Origin: an uncultured Oscillospiraceae bacterium
GTDB taxonomy: Bacteria > Bacillota > Clostridia > Oscillospirales > Oscillospiraceae
Direction: 5' to 3'
Assembly: GCA_910577915.1 (NCBI GenBank)
Contig: CAJTOM010000055.1
Span: 1-17,728, forward strand
DNA: 17,728 nt
The notes under the pieces are model-generated. The model did no database searches. It was not told the origin of the DNA and saw nothing but the letters and a program-made list of their open reading frames with translations. This document shows, one piece after another, positions 6,663-13,578 of this stretch (positions are counted from its first letter, which is position 1; each line of letters starts with the position of its first letter). The position numbers were made by a program, and so were the translations under genes.

Positions 6663-9419
6663 ATGACAGAGCCACAACGCCGCGCCGCTGCCAAACAGTT
6701 TGCCGCCGACTGGCAGGGCAAGGGATATGAGAAAGGGCATAGCCAGTCTTTCTGGTTGTCTCTACTGCAAAAAGTGTACGGTGTAGAGGAACCAGAGAAA
6801 TTCATTACATTTGAAGATCAAATTATGCTCGACCATACCAGCTTTATTGACGGTTTTATCCCGTCCACTCACGTTCTGATTGAGCAGAAAAGCCTTGGAA
6901 AAGAGCTGAACAAACCTATCAAGCAGTCGGACGGCTCATTGCTGTCCCCGTTCCAGCAAGCCAAACGCTATGCCGCTGAACTGCCCTATTCCCAGCGCCC
7001 GCGCTGGATTGTGACCTGCAACTTTGCCGAGTTCTACGTCTACGATATGGAGCGTCCTACAGGAGAACCGGAAATTATTAAGCTGTGCGACCTTGAAAAG
7101 GAATATTACCGTTTGCAGTTTCTGGTAGACACCGGGGACACCAATATCAAAAAAGAGATGGAGGTATCGCTACAAGCGGGGGAGATTGTCGGTGTTCTCT
7201 ACGATGCCCTGCTAAAGCAGTATAAAGACCCGGAAGCCGGGGAAACGCTGAAAAGTTTGAACGCGCTGTGCGTCCGTTTGGTGTTCTGCCTGTATGCGGA
7301 GGATGCAGGGATATTCGGCGCTCATGGGATGTTCCATAACTATTTGGAACGCCACCGGGCCGAGGATAGACGCGCCCTTATTAACCTGTTCCACGTTCTT
7401 GACCAGAAACCAGAGCAGCGGGACAAATACCTTGATGATGATCTTGCCGCGTTCCCCTATGTCAACGGCGGCTTGTTTGCCGATGAAAATATCGAAATTC
7501 CCCGTTTGGGGGATGAAGTGATCGACCTCATTCTGGCAAAAGCCAGCGCAGATTTTGATTGGTCTGCTATCAGCCCAACCATTTTCGGCGCGGTCTTTGA
7601 AAGCACCCTGAACCCGGAAACCCGGCGCAGCGGCGGGATGCACTACACCAGCATTGAGAACATCCACAAGGTCATCGACCCGCTGTTTCTGGACGGTCTG
7701 CGGGCGGAGTTGGAGGAAATCAAGGAAATCGCGGTAGACAAAACCCGCAAGGCCAAGCTGAAAGCGTTTCAGGGCAAATTGGCAGGTTTGAAATTCCTTG
7801 ACCCCGCTTGCGGGTCCGGGAACTTTCTGACCGAAACCTATCTATCGCTCCGTAAGCTGGAAAATGAGGTTTTGCGGTGCATAACCGATCAAATCAGCAT
7901 GGATTTGGACGGCATTATCCAGGTGTCCATCGGCCAGTTTTACGGCATTGAGATCAACGACTTTGCCGTGACGGTGGCAAAGACCGCCCTATGGGTCGCG
8001 GAAAGCCAGATGATGAAGGAAACCGAGGATGTTGTTCACATGACGCTGGACTTTCTGCCGCTGAAATCCTACGCCAATATCACTGAGGGGAACGCTTTGC
8101 GGCTGGATTGGGAGAGTGTGGTTCCCAAGCATGAACTGAACTATATTATGGGGAATCCGCCGTTTGTGGGACAGACATTTAGAAGTAAAGAACAAGCTGA
8201 AGAAGTCAAGGCAGTATTTGCGAATAATCCAAAGGCAGGGAAGCTAGATTATGTTGCTGCATGGTATAAGCTTGCAGCGGTATATATGCAAAGAACTCAA
8301 ATAAACGCGGCTTTTGTTTCAACAAATTCTATATCTCAGGGGGAGCAGGTAGCCATTTTATGGCGTGATTTGTTCGAAAATTATAGTATCGAAATTATCT
8401 TTGCTCATAGAAGTTTTGTTTGGACGAGTGAAGCCGCTGAAAAAGCTGCTGTGCATTGTGTCATTGTAGGATTTTCGCGCTATCATGGTCAAGCCAAATT
8501 ATTATTTGAGAATGATCGTAAAAAAACCGTTTCACATATCAATGGCTATCTTGTCGAAGGTGACGATGTGTTTATTAAGGCCCGTGGTACACCCAATGAT
8601 GCTACTATGCCAAAAATGACACAGGGAAGCAAACCTGTAGATGGCGGAAATTTACTTTATACTGAGGACGAGTATCAATCATTCATAAAAGTTCATCCAA
8701 CAAAGAATCACTTTCTAAGGCGTTTTATGGGGTCTGCTGACTTCATAAACAATAAAATCCGTTACTGCTTGTGGTTAAAGGGCGTGTCCCCCAATGAATA
8801 CCGTAGTATTTCAGAAATTATCAAACGCTTGGAAGCGTGTGCGCAAGCAAGGGCCAAGAGCCCTACCCCTGCATTTAGAGCTGCCGCTGATACTCCAATG
8901 CTGTTTGCAGAAATTCGCCAGCCAGACACTACCTATTTAGTTATCCCAGAGGTATCTTCTGAGCGACGCCGTTATATACCAATCGGGTATATTGCACCAG
9001 AGATTATTGCAGCAAACACCGTGTATGTGTTGCCTAATGCTTCAATCTATATGTTTGGAGTTATGACCTCAAATGTCCATATGGCTTGGATGCGAGCAGT
9101 ATGTAGCAGAATGAAAAGTGACTATCGCTATACGCCTGCGGTCTACAACAACTTCCCCTGGCCCACGCCTACGGACGCGCAAAAAGCAAAAATCGAACAG
9201 ACCGCACAGGCCATCCTAGATGCCCGCGCCCTCTACCCGGACAGTTCCCTTGCCGACCTCTACGACGAGTTGACCATGCCCCCGGAACTGCGTAAGGCTC
9301 ACCAGCAGAATGACCGCGCTGTGATGCAGGCTTACGGCTTTGATGTCGGCAAGACTACCGAGACAAGCTGTGTGGCGGAGTTGATGAGGATGTATCAGAG
9401 ATTGACGGAAAGGGAGTAA
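6663..9419 (+). CDS. MmeI-like type IIL restriction-modification enzyme
   Basis: The 918-aa single-chain enzyme combines endonuclease, adenine methyltransferase and target-recognition domains; MmeI itself is 919 aa. The N-terminal PD-(D/E)XK nuclease site is visible as D63...E74-Q-K76 (FIDGFIPSTHVLIEQKS). A helical connector (about 180-340) leads to HYTSIENIHKVIDPL and the N6-adenine methyltransferase motifs DPACGSGNF (380-388, AdoMet binding) and NPPF (498-501, catalytic). The target-recognition region follows (about 590-850), then a helical C terminus. In this family one polypeptide cuts a set distance from its site and protects host DNA by methylating one strand, so no separate methyltransferase is needed. 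The start at 6663 has GGGAGG 8 nt upstream. The segment from just after NPPF to about 9135 is clearly more AT-rich than both ends of the gene. Recognition sequence cannot be read from the protein. Confidence 0.9.
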   Translation: MTEPQRRAAAKQFAADWQGKGYEKGHSQSFWLSLLQKVYGVEEPEKFITFEDQIMLDHTSFIDGFIPSTHVLIEQKSLGKELNKPIKQSDGSLLSPFQQAKRYAAELPYSQRPRWIVTCNFAEFYVYDMERPTGEPEIIKLCDLEKEYYRLQFLVDTGDTNIKKEMEVSLQAGEIVGVLYDALLKQYKDPEAGETLKSLNALCVRLVFCLYAEDAGIFGAHGMFHNYLERHRAEDRRALINLFHVLDQKPEQRDKYLDDDLAAFPYVNGGLFADENIEIPRLGDEVIDLILAKASADFDWSAISPTIFGAVFESTLNPETRRSGGMHYTSIENIHKVIDPLFLDGLRAELEEIKEIAVDKTRKAKLKAFQGKLAGLKFLDPACGSGNFLTETYLSLRKLENEVLRCITDQISMDLDGIIQVSIGQFYGIEINDFAVTVAKTALWVAESQMMKETEDVVHMTLDFLPLKSYANITEGNALRLDWESVVPKHELNYIMGNPPFVGQTFRSKEQAEEVKAVFANNPKAGKLDYVAAWYKLAAVYMQRTQINAAFVSTNSISQGEQVAILWRDLFENYSIEIIFAHRSFVWTSEAAEKAAVHCVIVGFSRYHGQAKLLFENDRKKTVSHINGYLVEGDDVFIKARGTPNDATMPKMTQGSKPVDGGNLLYTEDEYQSFIKVHPTKNHFLRRFMGSADFINNKIRYCLWLKGVSPNEYRSISEIIKRLEACAQARAKSPTPAFRAAADTPMLFAEIRQPDTTYLVIPEVSSERRRYIPIGYIAPEIIAANTVYVLPNASIYMFGVMTSNVHMAWMRAVCSRMKSDYRYTPAVYNNFPWPTPTDAQKAKIEQTAQAILDARALYPDSSLADLYDELTMPPELRKAHQQNDRAVMQAYGFDVGKTTETSCVAELMRMYQRLTERE

Positions 9420-9421
9420 CA

Positions 9422-10426
9422 ATGCCTAACGATTTTACGATGAATCTTTTGAATAGTGTCCTTCAAGAAAAATTAGATGAATATAGGGCTGATGGGCTGT
9501 CAGATTCCGAGATAGTAGATAAAATTGCTGAATTAAAAATTGAAAATGTACTTACAAAAGTAGTAGAAGCCATGTCATCCGATGCTGTCGATACTATGGA
9601 AACTACGATGTATGAGAGAATTTTAGAAGAACGTTCTAATACAGAGCAATTTTTGATTCACAACAGCCAGATATGGGAAAAAGGTTTTGTTGCGTCAGAA
9701 GCAATGTACTTAATTGCACTCGAAGCAGGGAGTGACATTAGCACCTATATTTCAACTTTGGCAGAAGAACAAACCAAGGACAAGAAGTTCCGCTACTGCG
9801 TGTTAGGGGAATTGTATGGACGCGCTTGCCAGCAATATCTTGAAATTATTTATTTGGTCAAAGGCGGATTTGCCGACGGCGCGTATGCCCGGTGGCGTTC
9901 TTTGTTTGAGTTAAGCGTTATTTCGGAGTTTATTAGAAACAATGACGAAGCAGTTGCAAAAGCGTACTACAACGCATCATTTACAGATGATGGACGCTGT
10001 GGCTGGGCTGGGTCTGCACCTTGTTTTTCTGGATGGAAAAATCCAAATAAAATAAAAGTTGAAGATATTAAGAAACAATGTAGTATGGCAACTGATGCGT
10101 GGAACAACCAATACAAACTCGCAAATAAAGTTGTTCATGCCACACCGCAAGGCACGTTTGACCGTTTAGGCGTGCCGTCTGGCCCACGGACATTTACTCC
10201 TGTTGGTCATAGTGATTATGGACTTGCCCCGCCAGCAGTTAATGCAGCTATTTCGCTTTCTATGATTGCAGCAGATTATTTTGGGTTTGTTCTAAGCGGA
10301 GATTCGATTGTAAATATACGGATTTTGACTAAGTGGGTGAACCTCGTTAAAAAATATTACACGGATATTGAAGAAAAATGTTTTGATATAAAAATCGACA
10401 GCACACTACCAGAACATAGTGAATAA
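9422..10426 (+). CDS. DUF5677-family protein, partner of the restriction-modification gene
   Basis: The 334-aa protein has the DUF5677 core: an all-helical region with YGRACQQYLEIIYLVKGGF, ADGAYARWRSLFELSVISEFI (about 150-172) and a later KLANKVVHATP segment. The molecular function of DUF5677 is unknown. The first 100 residues look helical and charged. It starts 2 nt after the restriction-modification stop with AAGGGAG just upstream, so the two are co-transcribed and probably coupled. A role as an added defence effector or as a modulator of the enzyme is inference from this pairing. An HEPN-like RNase reading of the N-K-V-V-H segment is possible but the canonical R-x4-6-H is not seen. The gene is AT-rich compared with the host genes. 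Confidence 0.8.
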   Translation: MPNDFTMNLLNSVLQEKLDEYRADGLSDSEIVDKIAELKIENVLTKVVEAMSSDAVDTMETTMYERILEERSNTEQFLIHNSQIWEKGFVASEAMYLIALEAGSDISTYISTLAEEQTKDKKFRYCVLGELYGRACQQYLEIIYLVKGGFADGAYARWRSLFELSVISEFIRNNDEAVAKAYYNASFTDDGRCGWAGSAPCFSGWKNPNKIKVEDIKKQCSMATDAWNNQYKLANKVVHATPQGTFDRLGVPSGPRTFTPVGHSDYGLAPPAVNAAISLSMIAADYFGFVLSGDSIVNIRILTKWVNLVKKYYTDIEEKCFDIKIDSTLPEHSE

Positions 10427-10470
10427 AAAGTCCACCCCTTGCCGATTAGCGGCAAGGGGTGGACTTTTTA
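10424..10470 (+). terminator. Perfect 21-bp terminator at the right end of the transposon
   Basis: The arms 10424-10444 and 10450-10470 are perfectly complementary with a 5-nt loop, and carry A5/T5 at their outer ends, so it works in both directions. It begins in the stop codon of the DUF5677 gene and shields the downstream rrf2 promoter from transposon transcription. Confidence 0.95.
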
Positions 10471-10486
10471 TCATGTGATCTAAAAT

Positions 10487-10505
10487 GCTTAACTTAATGA
10501 CATTG
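10487..10505 (-). repeat. Right terminal inverted repeat (19 bp)
   Basis: GCTTAACTTAATGACATTG, the exact complement of 3969-3987. It lacks the extra hairpin seen at the left end. Confidence 0.93.
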
Positions 10506-10516
10506 CCCTATGGCGG
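10506..10516. repeat. Right copy of 11-bp target-site duplication
   Basis: CCCTATGGCGG, identical to 3958-3968. It ends 32 bp before the -35 box of the rrf2 promoter. Confidence 0.93.
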
Positions 10517-10548
10517 CGGGGATTTTTCCCTGCTGTTGCGTCTGCAAC

Positions 10549-10577
10549 TTGACAGCAGAAAAGCCCTATATTACCAT
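10549..10577 (+). promoter_or_regulatory. Promoter of the Rrf2 regulator gene
   Basis: A consensus TTGACA (10549-10554) is 17 nt from TACCAT (10572-10577). The -10 box sits inside the operator dyad at 10565-10580, which suggests autorepression. Confidence 0.7.
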
Positions 10578-10580
10578 AGG
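10565..10580. promoter_or_regulatory. Putative Rrf2 operator at its own promoter
   Basis: CCTAT-N6-ATAGG followed by AATT. The same dyad with the same spacing recurs at 11117-11132 before nifS. Together they read CCTAT-(A/T)TT-N3-ATAGG-(A/G)ATT. Assignment to the Rrf2 protein is inference from position. Confidence 0.65.
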
Positions 10581-10604
10581 AATTAAACGAGAGGAGGCGG
10601 TACT

Positions 10605-11063
10605 GTGAAAATATCCGCGAAGAGCCGCTACGCCCTGCGCCTCATGCTGGCCCTGGCCATGCGGGGGGAGGGGGAGAATCTGTCCGTCAAATCCGTGGCC
10701 GACAGCCAGGGCATCAGCGAGAAGTACCTGGAGCAGATCATCCCCGTCCTGGTCCGCAGCGGCCTGGTCCGCAGCGTCCGGGGGGCCAAGGGGGGCTACC
10801 ACCTGACAAAGGACCCGGAGGACTACACGGTGGGCCTGATCCTGCGGACGGTGGAGGGGAGCATCGCCCCGGTGTCCTGCCTGGACGACGAGGTGAACCG
10901 GTGCGCCCGGTGCAAGGAGTGCGTGACCCTGGACCTCTGGGAGCAGGTGGACCAGGCCATCAGCAACGTGGTGGACCATGTGACCCTGGCGGACCTGATG
11001 GACAAGCAGCGCCGCATCGACGCCCGGCGGGCCGCCCACAGCGCCCAGCGGGGAAATTGCTGA
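10605..11063 (+). CDS. iscR: Rrf2-family, IscR-like iron-sulfur transcriptional regulator
   Basis: The 152-aa regulator has an N-terminal winged helix (MKISAKSRYALRLMLALA, recognition region GISEKYLEQIIPVLVRSGLVRS, wing GAKGGYHL) and a cysteine cluster C92, C100, C103, C106. IscR ligates a [2Fe-2S] cluster with three cysteines near 92-104, so this protein probably senses cluster status and adjusts cluster assembly. It precedes nifS and nifU on the same strand. A GTG start at 10605 is supported by AGGAGG (10592-10597) 7 nt upstream and by alignment with the family N terminus. The operator dyads at its own promoter and before nifS point to feedback control of the locus. CymR-like sulfur sensing is an alternative, but CymR lacks such a cysteine cluster. 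Confidence 0.88.
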   Translation: MKISAKSRYALRLMLALAMRGEGENLSVKSVADSQGISEKYLEQIIPVLVRSGLVRSVRGAKGGYHLTKDPEDYTVGLILRTVEGSIAPVSCLDDEVNRCARCKECVTLDLWEQVDQAISNVVDHVTLADLMDKQRRIDARRAAHSAQRGNC

Positions 11064-11070
11064 AGGTCCC

Positions 11071-11099
11071 TTGACTTTTTCGCCCCGGTATCGTATGAT
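11071..11099 (+). promoter_or_regulatory. Promoter of nifS-nifU
   Basis: TTGACT (11071-11076) and TATGAT (11094-11099) are 17 nt apart, 8 nt after the rrf2 stop. Transcription would start near 11106, giving a leader of about 85 nt. Confidence 0.82.
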
Positions 11100-11116
11100 A
11101 GCGCCGGGGATAAAAT

Positions 11117-11132
11117 CCTATTTTCATATAGG
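11117..11132. promoter_or_regulatory. Putative Rrf2 operator in the nifS leader
   Basis: CCTAT-N6-ATAGG followed by GATT, matching the dyad at 10565-10580. It lies roughly 11 to 26 nt after the predicted transcription start, a position suited to blocking initiation or elongation. A small GC hairpin (GCCGGC 11150-11155 with 11161-11166) follows before the ribosome site. Confidence 0.65.
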
Positions 11133-11190
11133 GATTTCGGAAAAATGCCGCCGGCGGCCCGCCGGCTGAGAGAAAGAAGGAATACAGCTT

Positions 11191-12387
11191 ATGTTTGTTT
11201 ACGCTGACAACGCGGCCACCACCGCCATGAGCCGCGCCGCCGTGGAGGCCATGACCCCCGCTATGCACCAGCTGTACGGCAACCCCAGCTCCCTCCACCA
11301 GAAGGGGCGGGAGGCCAATTACGCCCTCATGGGGGCCAGGGAGGCCGTGGCCCGGTGCCTGAACGCCTCCGCCCGGGAGATCTACTTCACCGGCTGCGGC
11401 ACCGAGGCGGACAACTGGGCCATCACCGAGGCCGCCCGCCTGGGGGCGGAGCAGGGGAAGCGGCACATCATCTCCGACACCATCGAGCACCACGCCGTGC
11501 TCCACACCCTGAAAAAGCTGGAGAAGCAGGGCTTCGAGGTCACCTATCTGCCCGTCCATGAGGACGGCGTGGTCCGCTTAGAGGAGCTGGCGGCGGCGCT
11601 CAGGCCGGACACCTGCCTGGTGACCGTCATGTTCTCCAACAACGAGATCGGCACCGTCCAGCCCGTCCGGGAGATCGGGGCCCTGTGCCGGGAGCGCGGG
11701 GTGCTCTTCCACACCGACGCCGTCCAGGCGGTGGGCCACATGCCCGTGGACGTGGAGGCGGACAACATCGATATGCTCTCCCTCTCCGGCCACAAATTCC
11801 ACGCCCCCAAGGGCGTGGGTGCCCTGTACTGCCGGAAGAGCGTCAAGCTGAAAAACTTCATTGAGGGCGGCGCGCAGGAGCGGGGCCGCCGGGGCGGCAC
11901 CGAAGCCATCCCCGCCATTCTGGCCATGGCGGCAGCCCTGGAGGAGAGCTGCGCCCACCTGGAGGAGAATGCGGCCAAGGTCTCCGCCATGCGGGATAAG
12001 CTCATCGCGGGCCTGCGCCAAATTCCCTGCTCCCGCTGCAACGGCAGCCCGGACCACCGGGCCCCCGGCATCGTCAGCTTCTGCTTTGAGGGCATCGAGG
12101 GGGAGAGCCTGCTGCTGCGGCTGGACCTGGCGGGCATCTGCGCCAGCTCCGGCAGCGCCTGCACCAGCGGCTCTCTGGACCCCAGCCACGTGCTGCTGGC
12201 CCTTGGCCTGCCCCACGAGATCGCCCACGGCTCCCTGCGCCTGAGCCTGAGCGCGTACAACACCATGGAGGAAGTGGACTATATCCTGGAGCAGGTCCCC
12301 CAGGTGGTGCGGGAGCTGCGGCAGATGAGCCCCGTATGGATGCACATGCTGGAGAAGATGGAGGACCCCTACAGGGCGGCGAACTGA
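11191..12387 (+). CDS. nifS: Cysteine desulfurase, NifS/IscS type
   Basis: The 398-aa PLP enzyme converts cysteine to alanine and carries the sulfur as a persulfide for iron-sulfur cluster assembly. The N terminus YADNAATT, EHHAVLHT (PLP-stacking His), SLSGHKFHAPKG with Schiff-base K202, and the mobile-loop cysteine C324 in SSGSACTSGSLDPSHVL identify group I NifS/IscS. The C terminus ends DPYRAAN, without the longer tail of E. coli IscS. AAGAAGGA lies about 9 nt upstream of the ATG. It sits between the Rrf2 regulator and nifU. Besides clusters, it could feed sulfur or selenium to the yedF/DUF3343/lar genes nearby (inference). Confidence 0.95.
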   Translation: MFVYADNAATTAMSRAAVEAMTPAMHQLYGNPSSLHQKGREANYALMGAREAVARCLNASAREIYFTGCGTEADNWAITEAARLGAEQGKRHIISDTIEHHAVLHTLKKLEKQGFEVTYLPVHEDGVVRLEELAAALRPDTCLVTVMFSNNEIGTVQPVREIGALCRERGVLFHTDAVQAVGHMPVDVEADNIDMLSLSGHKFHAPKGVGALYCRKSVKLKNFIEGGAQERGRRGGTEAIPAILAMAAALEESCAHLEENAAKVSAMRDKLIAGLRQIPCSRCNGSPDHRAPGIVSFCFEGIEGESLLLRLDLAGICASSGSACTSGSLDPSHVLLALGLPHEIAHGSLRLSLSAYNTMEEVDYILEQVPQVVRELRQMSPVWMHMLEKMEDPYRAAN

Positions 12388-12457
12388 TCCGCCCGCCGGC
12401 ATGTCCGGACAGAAGCCGCGATCAAAACATACCAGAACAGAAAGGAAGGATCCCCTT

Positions 12458-12913
12458 ATGGCAATGGAATACAGTGAAAAAGTGATGGAGCACTTCGCCC
12501 ACCCTCACAACGTGGGCGTGATCGAGGACGCCGACGGCGTAGGCGAGGTGGGCAACGCCAAGTGCGGCGACATCATGCGGATGTACCTGAAGGTCAGCGC
12601 GGACGAGATCATCGAGGACGTGAAGTTCCAGACCTTCGGCTGCGCCTCCGCCATCGCCACCAGCTCCATCGCCACCGACATGATCAAGGGCCAGCCCCTC
12701 AGCGAGGCGCTGAAGCTGACCAACCAGGCGGTGGTGGAGTCCCTGGACGGCCTGCCGGCGGTAAAAGTCCACTGCTCCGTGCTGGCGGAGCAGGCGGTAA
12801 AGGCCGCTGTGGCGGACTACTACAAGCGCAAGGGCCTCCCCTACGAGCACCCCTGCGGCGCCTGCGGCGGGGAGGGCTGCTGCGGCCACGACCACGGGCA
12901 CGAGGAGGAATAA
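12458..12913 (+). CDS. nifU: Iron-sulfur cluster assembly scaffold, NifU/IscU type
   Basis: The 151-aa scaffold builds clusters with sulfur from NifS. The three ligand cysteines are visible: C36 in NAKCGD (with the conserved Asp), C62 in TFGCASAIATSSIA and C106 in VHCSVLAEQA. It lacks the LPPVK motif of HscA-dependent IscU, as usual in NifU-like Firmicute scaffolds. After the IscU domain comes a Cys/His-rich tail (about 131-148) with C133, C136, C141, C142 and three histidines spaced as H-x-H-x-H. The start at 12458 has GGAAGG 8 nt upstream; an in-frame ATG at 12401 adds a non-family extension. It is 70 nt after nifS and ends inside a strong terminator. Confidence 0.93.
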   Translation: MAMEYSEKVMEHFAHPHNVGVIEDADGVGEVGNAKCGDIMRMYLKVSADEIIEDVKFQTFGCASAIATSSIATDMIKGQPLSEALKLTNQAVVESLDGLPAVKVHCSVLAEQAVKAAVADYYKRKGLPYEHPCGACGGEGCCGHDHGHEEE

Positions 12914-12957
12914 AGCAAAAGACCTCGCCGCTGGCGAGGTCTTTTGCTTTATTCCTC
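12905..12957. terminator. Bidirectional 25-bp perfect terminator
   Basis: The arms 12905-12929 and 12933-12957 are perfectly complementary with a 3-nt loop and contain A4/T4 tracts on both sides. It serves nifU (+) and the convergent YwlG-family gene (-), and its left arm covers the last two codons and stop of nifU. Confidence 0.93.
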
Positions 12958-12962
12958 CATCC

Positions 12963-13508
12963 TCAGCGCGCCTCGCCCTCGTAGCAGGCCCGGCTGCCGC
13001 CGATGAACTTGGGACGGGTCCGGGCGCAGAGGAGGAGGGCCTGCCCGATGTGATCCAGGCTCAGCCGCACCGGCACCGCCACATCCCGCAGGTGCATCCC
13101 GATGAGGGTGCCGCCGATGTCCAGGCCCGCGTGGGCCCGGATGTGCTCCACCGCCACGGGGCGGTCGAAGGCCTCCCAGGCGGAGGCGGCAAAGGAGCCC
13201 CCCGCCTTGGGCCGGGGCCGGACGCTGACGGGGTCATAGCCGTACCGGCGGGCGCAGTCCGCCTCCACAATGAGAGCCCGGTTCAGGTGCTCGCAGCACT
13301 GGGCAGCCAGGAAGACGCCCTGCTCCCGCAGAAGGGGGTAGATGCCGTCCAGGACAGCCTGGGCGGTTTCCAGGCTGGAGGCCCTGCCGATGGTTCCTCC
13401 CAGAATCTCCGAGGAGGAGCAGCCCACCACAAACAGGTCCCCGGGAAGGAGACGGGCCTTCTCCAGCAGCTCGGCGGCGGCCCGCCGGGATTGTTCTCTG
13501 ATGTCCAT
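12963..13508 (-). CDS. ywlG: YwlG-family (UPF0340, TIGR01440) protein
   Basis: The 181-aa protein matches the conserved YwlG family of Firmicutes, whose function is not established. Recognisable stretches are DLFVVGCSSSEILGGTIG, FLAAQCCEHLNRALIVE, GGSFAASAWEAF and GLDIGGTLIGMHLRDVAVPV. No membrane segment or signal peptide is seen. The start at 13508 is set by GGGAGG 7 nt upstream; 12 extra upstream residues are out of family. It is the last gene of a same-strand series, 70 nt after the RNA methyltransferase, and ends at the shared terminator. A 6-bp GC hairpin in that gap may weaken read-through. Confidence 0.87.
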   Translation of the reverse strand: MDIREQSRRAAAELLEKARLLPGDLFVVGCSSSEILGGTIGRASSLETAQAVLDGIYPLLREQGVFLAAQCCEHLNRALIVEADCARRYGYDPVSVRPRPKAGGSFAASAWEAFDRPVAVEHIRAHAGLDIGGTLIGMHLRDVAVPVRLSLDHIGQALLLCARTRPKFIGGSRACYEGEAR

Positions 13509-13578
13509 AGGATGTCCTCCCGTTACATATAAAATGTTTCGCATGAAAGCGCGGTTTGGTTTTGGAGGGCGGCGGCCC

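Larger units (their letters stand above)
3969..10505 (+). mobile_element. IS4-family transposon carrying a restriction-modification cargo
   Basis: The 6,537-bp element is bounded by 19-bp perfect inverted repeats (CAATGTCATTAAGTTAAGC at 3969-3987 and its complement at 10487-10505) and flanked by an 11-bp direct repeat. Removing the element and one repeat copy restores a plausible intergenic sequence between patB and rrf2. It contains, left to right: an unknown 121-aa gene, an intact IS4 transposase, an MmeI-like restriction-modification gene and a DUF5677 gene, all on the plus strand. Only one transposase is present, so this is not a composite transposon with two IS copies; it resembles passenger-carrying IS4-type elements (as known for the IS231/MIC group). 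Perfect repeats and intact genes suggest a recent insertion. Its base composition is clearly more AT-rich than the host genes on both sides. Confidence 0.93.

Noticed and set aside
3969..10505. Composite transposon with two IS copies
   Set aside because: Only one transposase gene and one pair of perfect terminal repeats are present.
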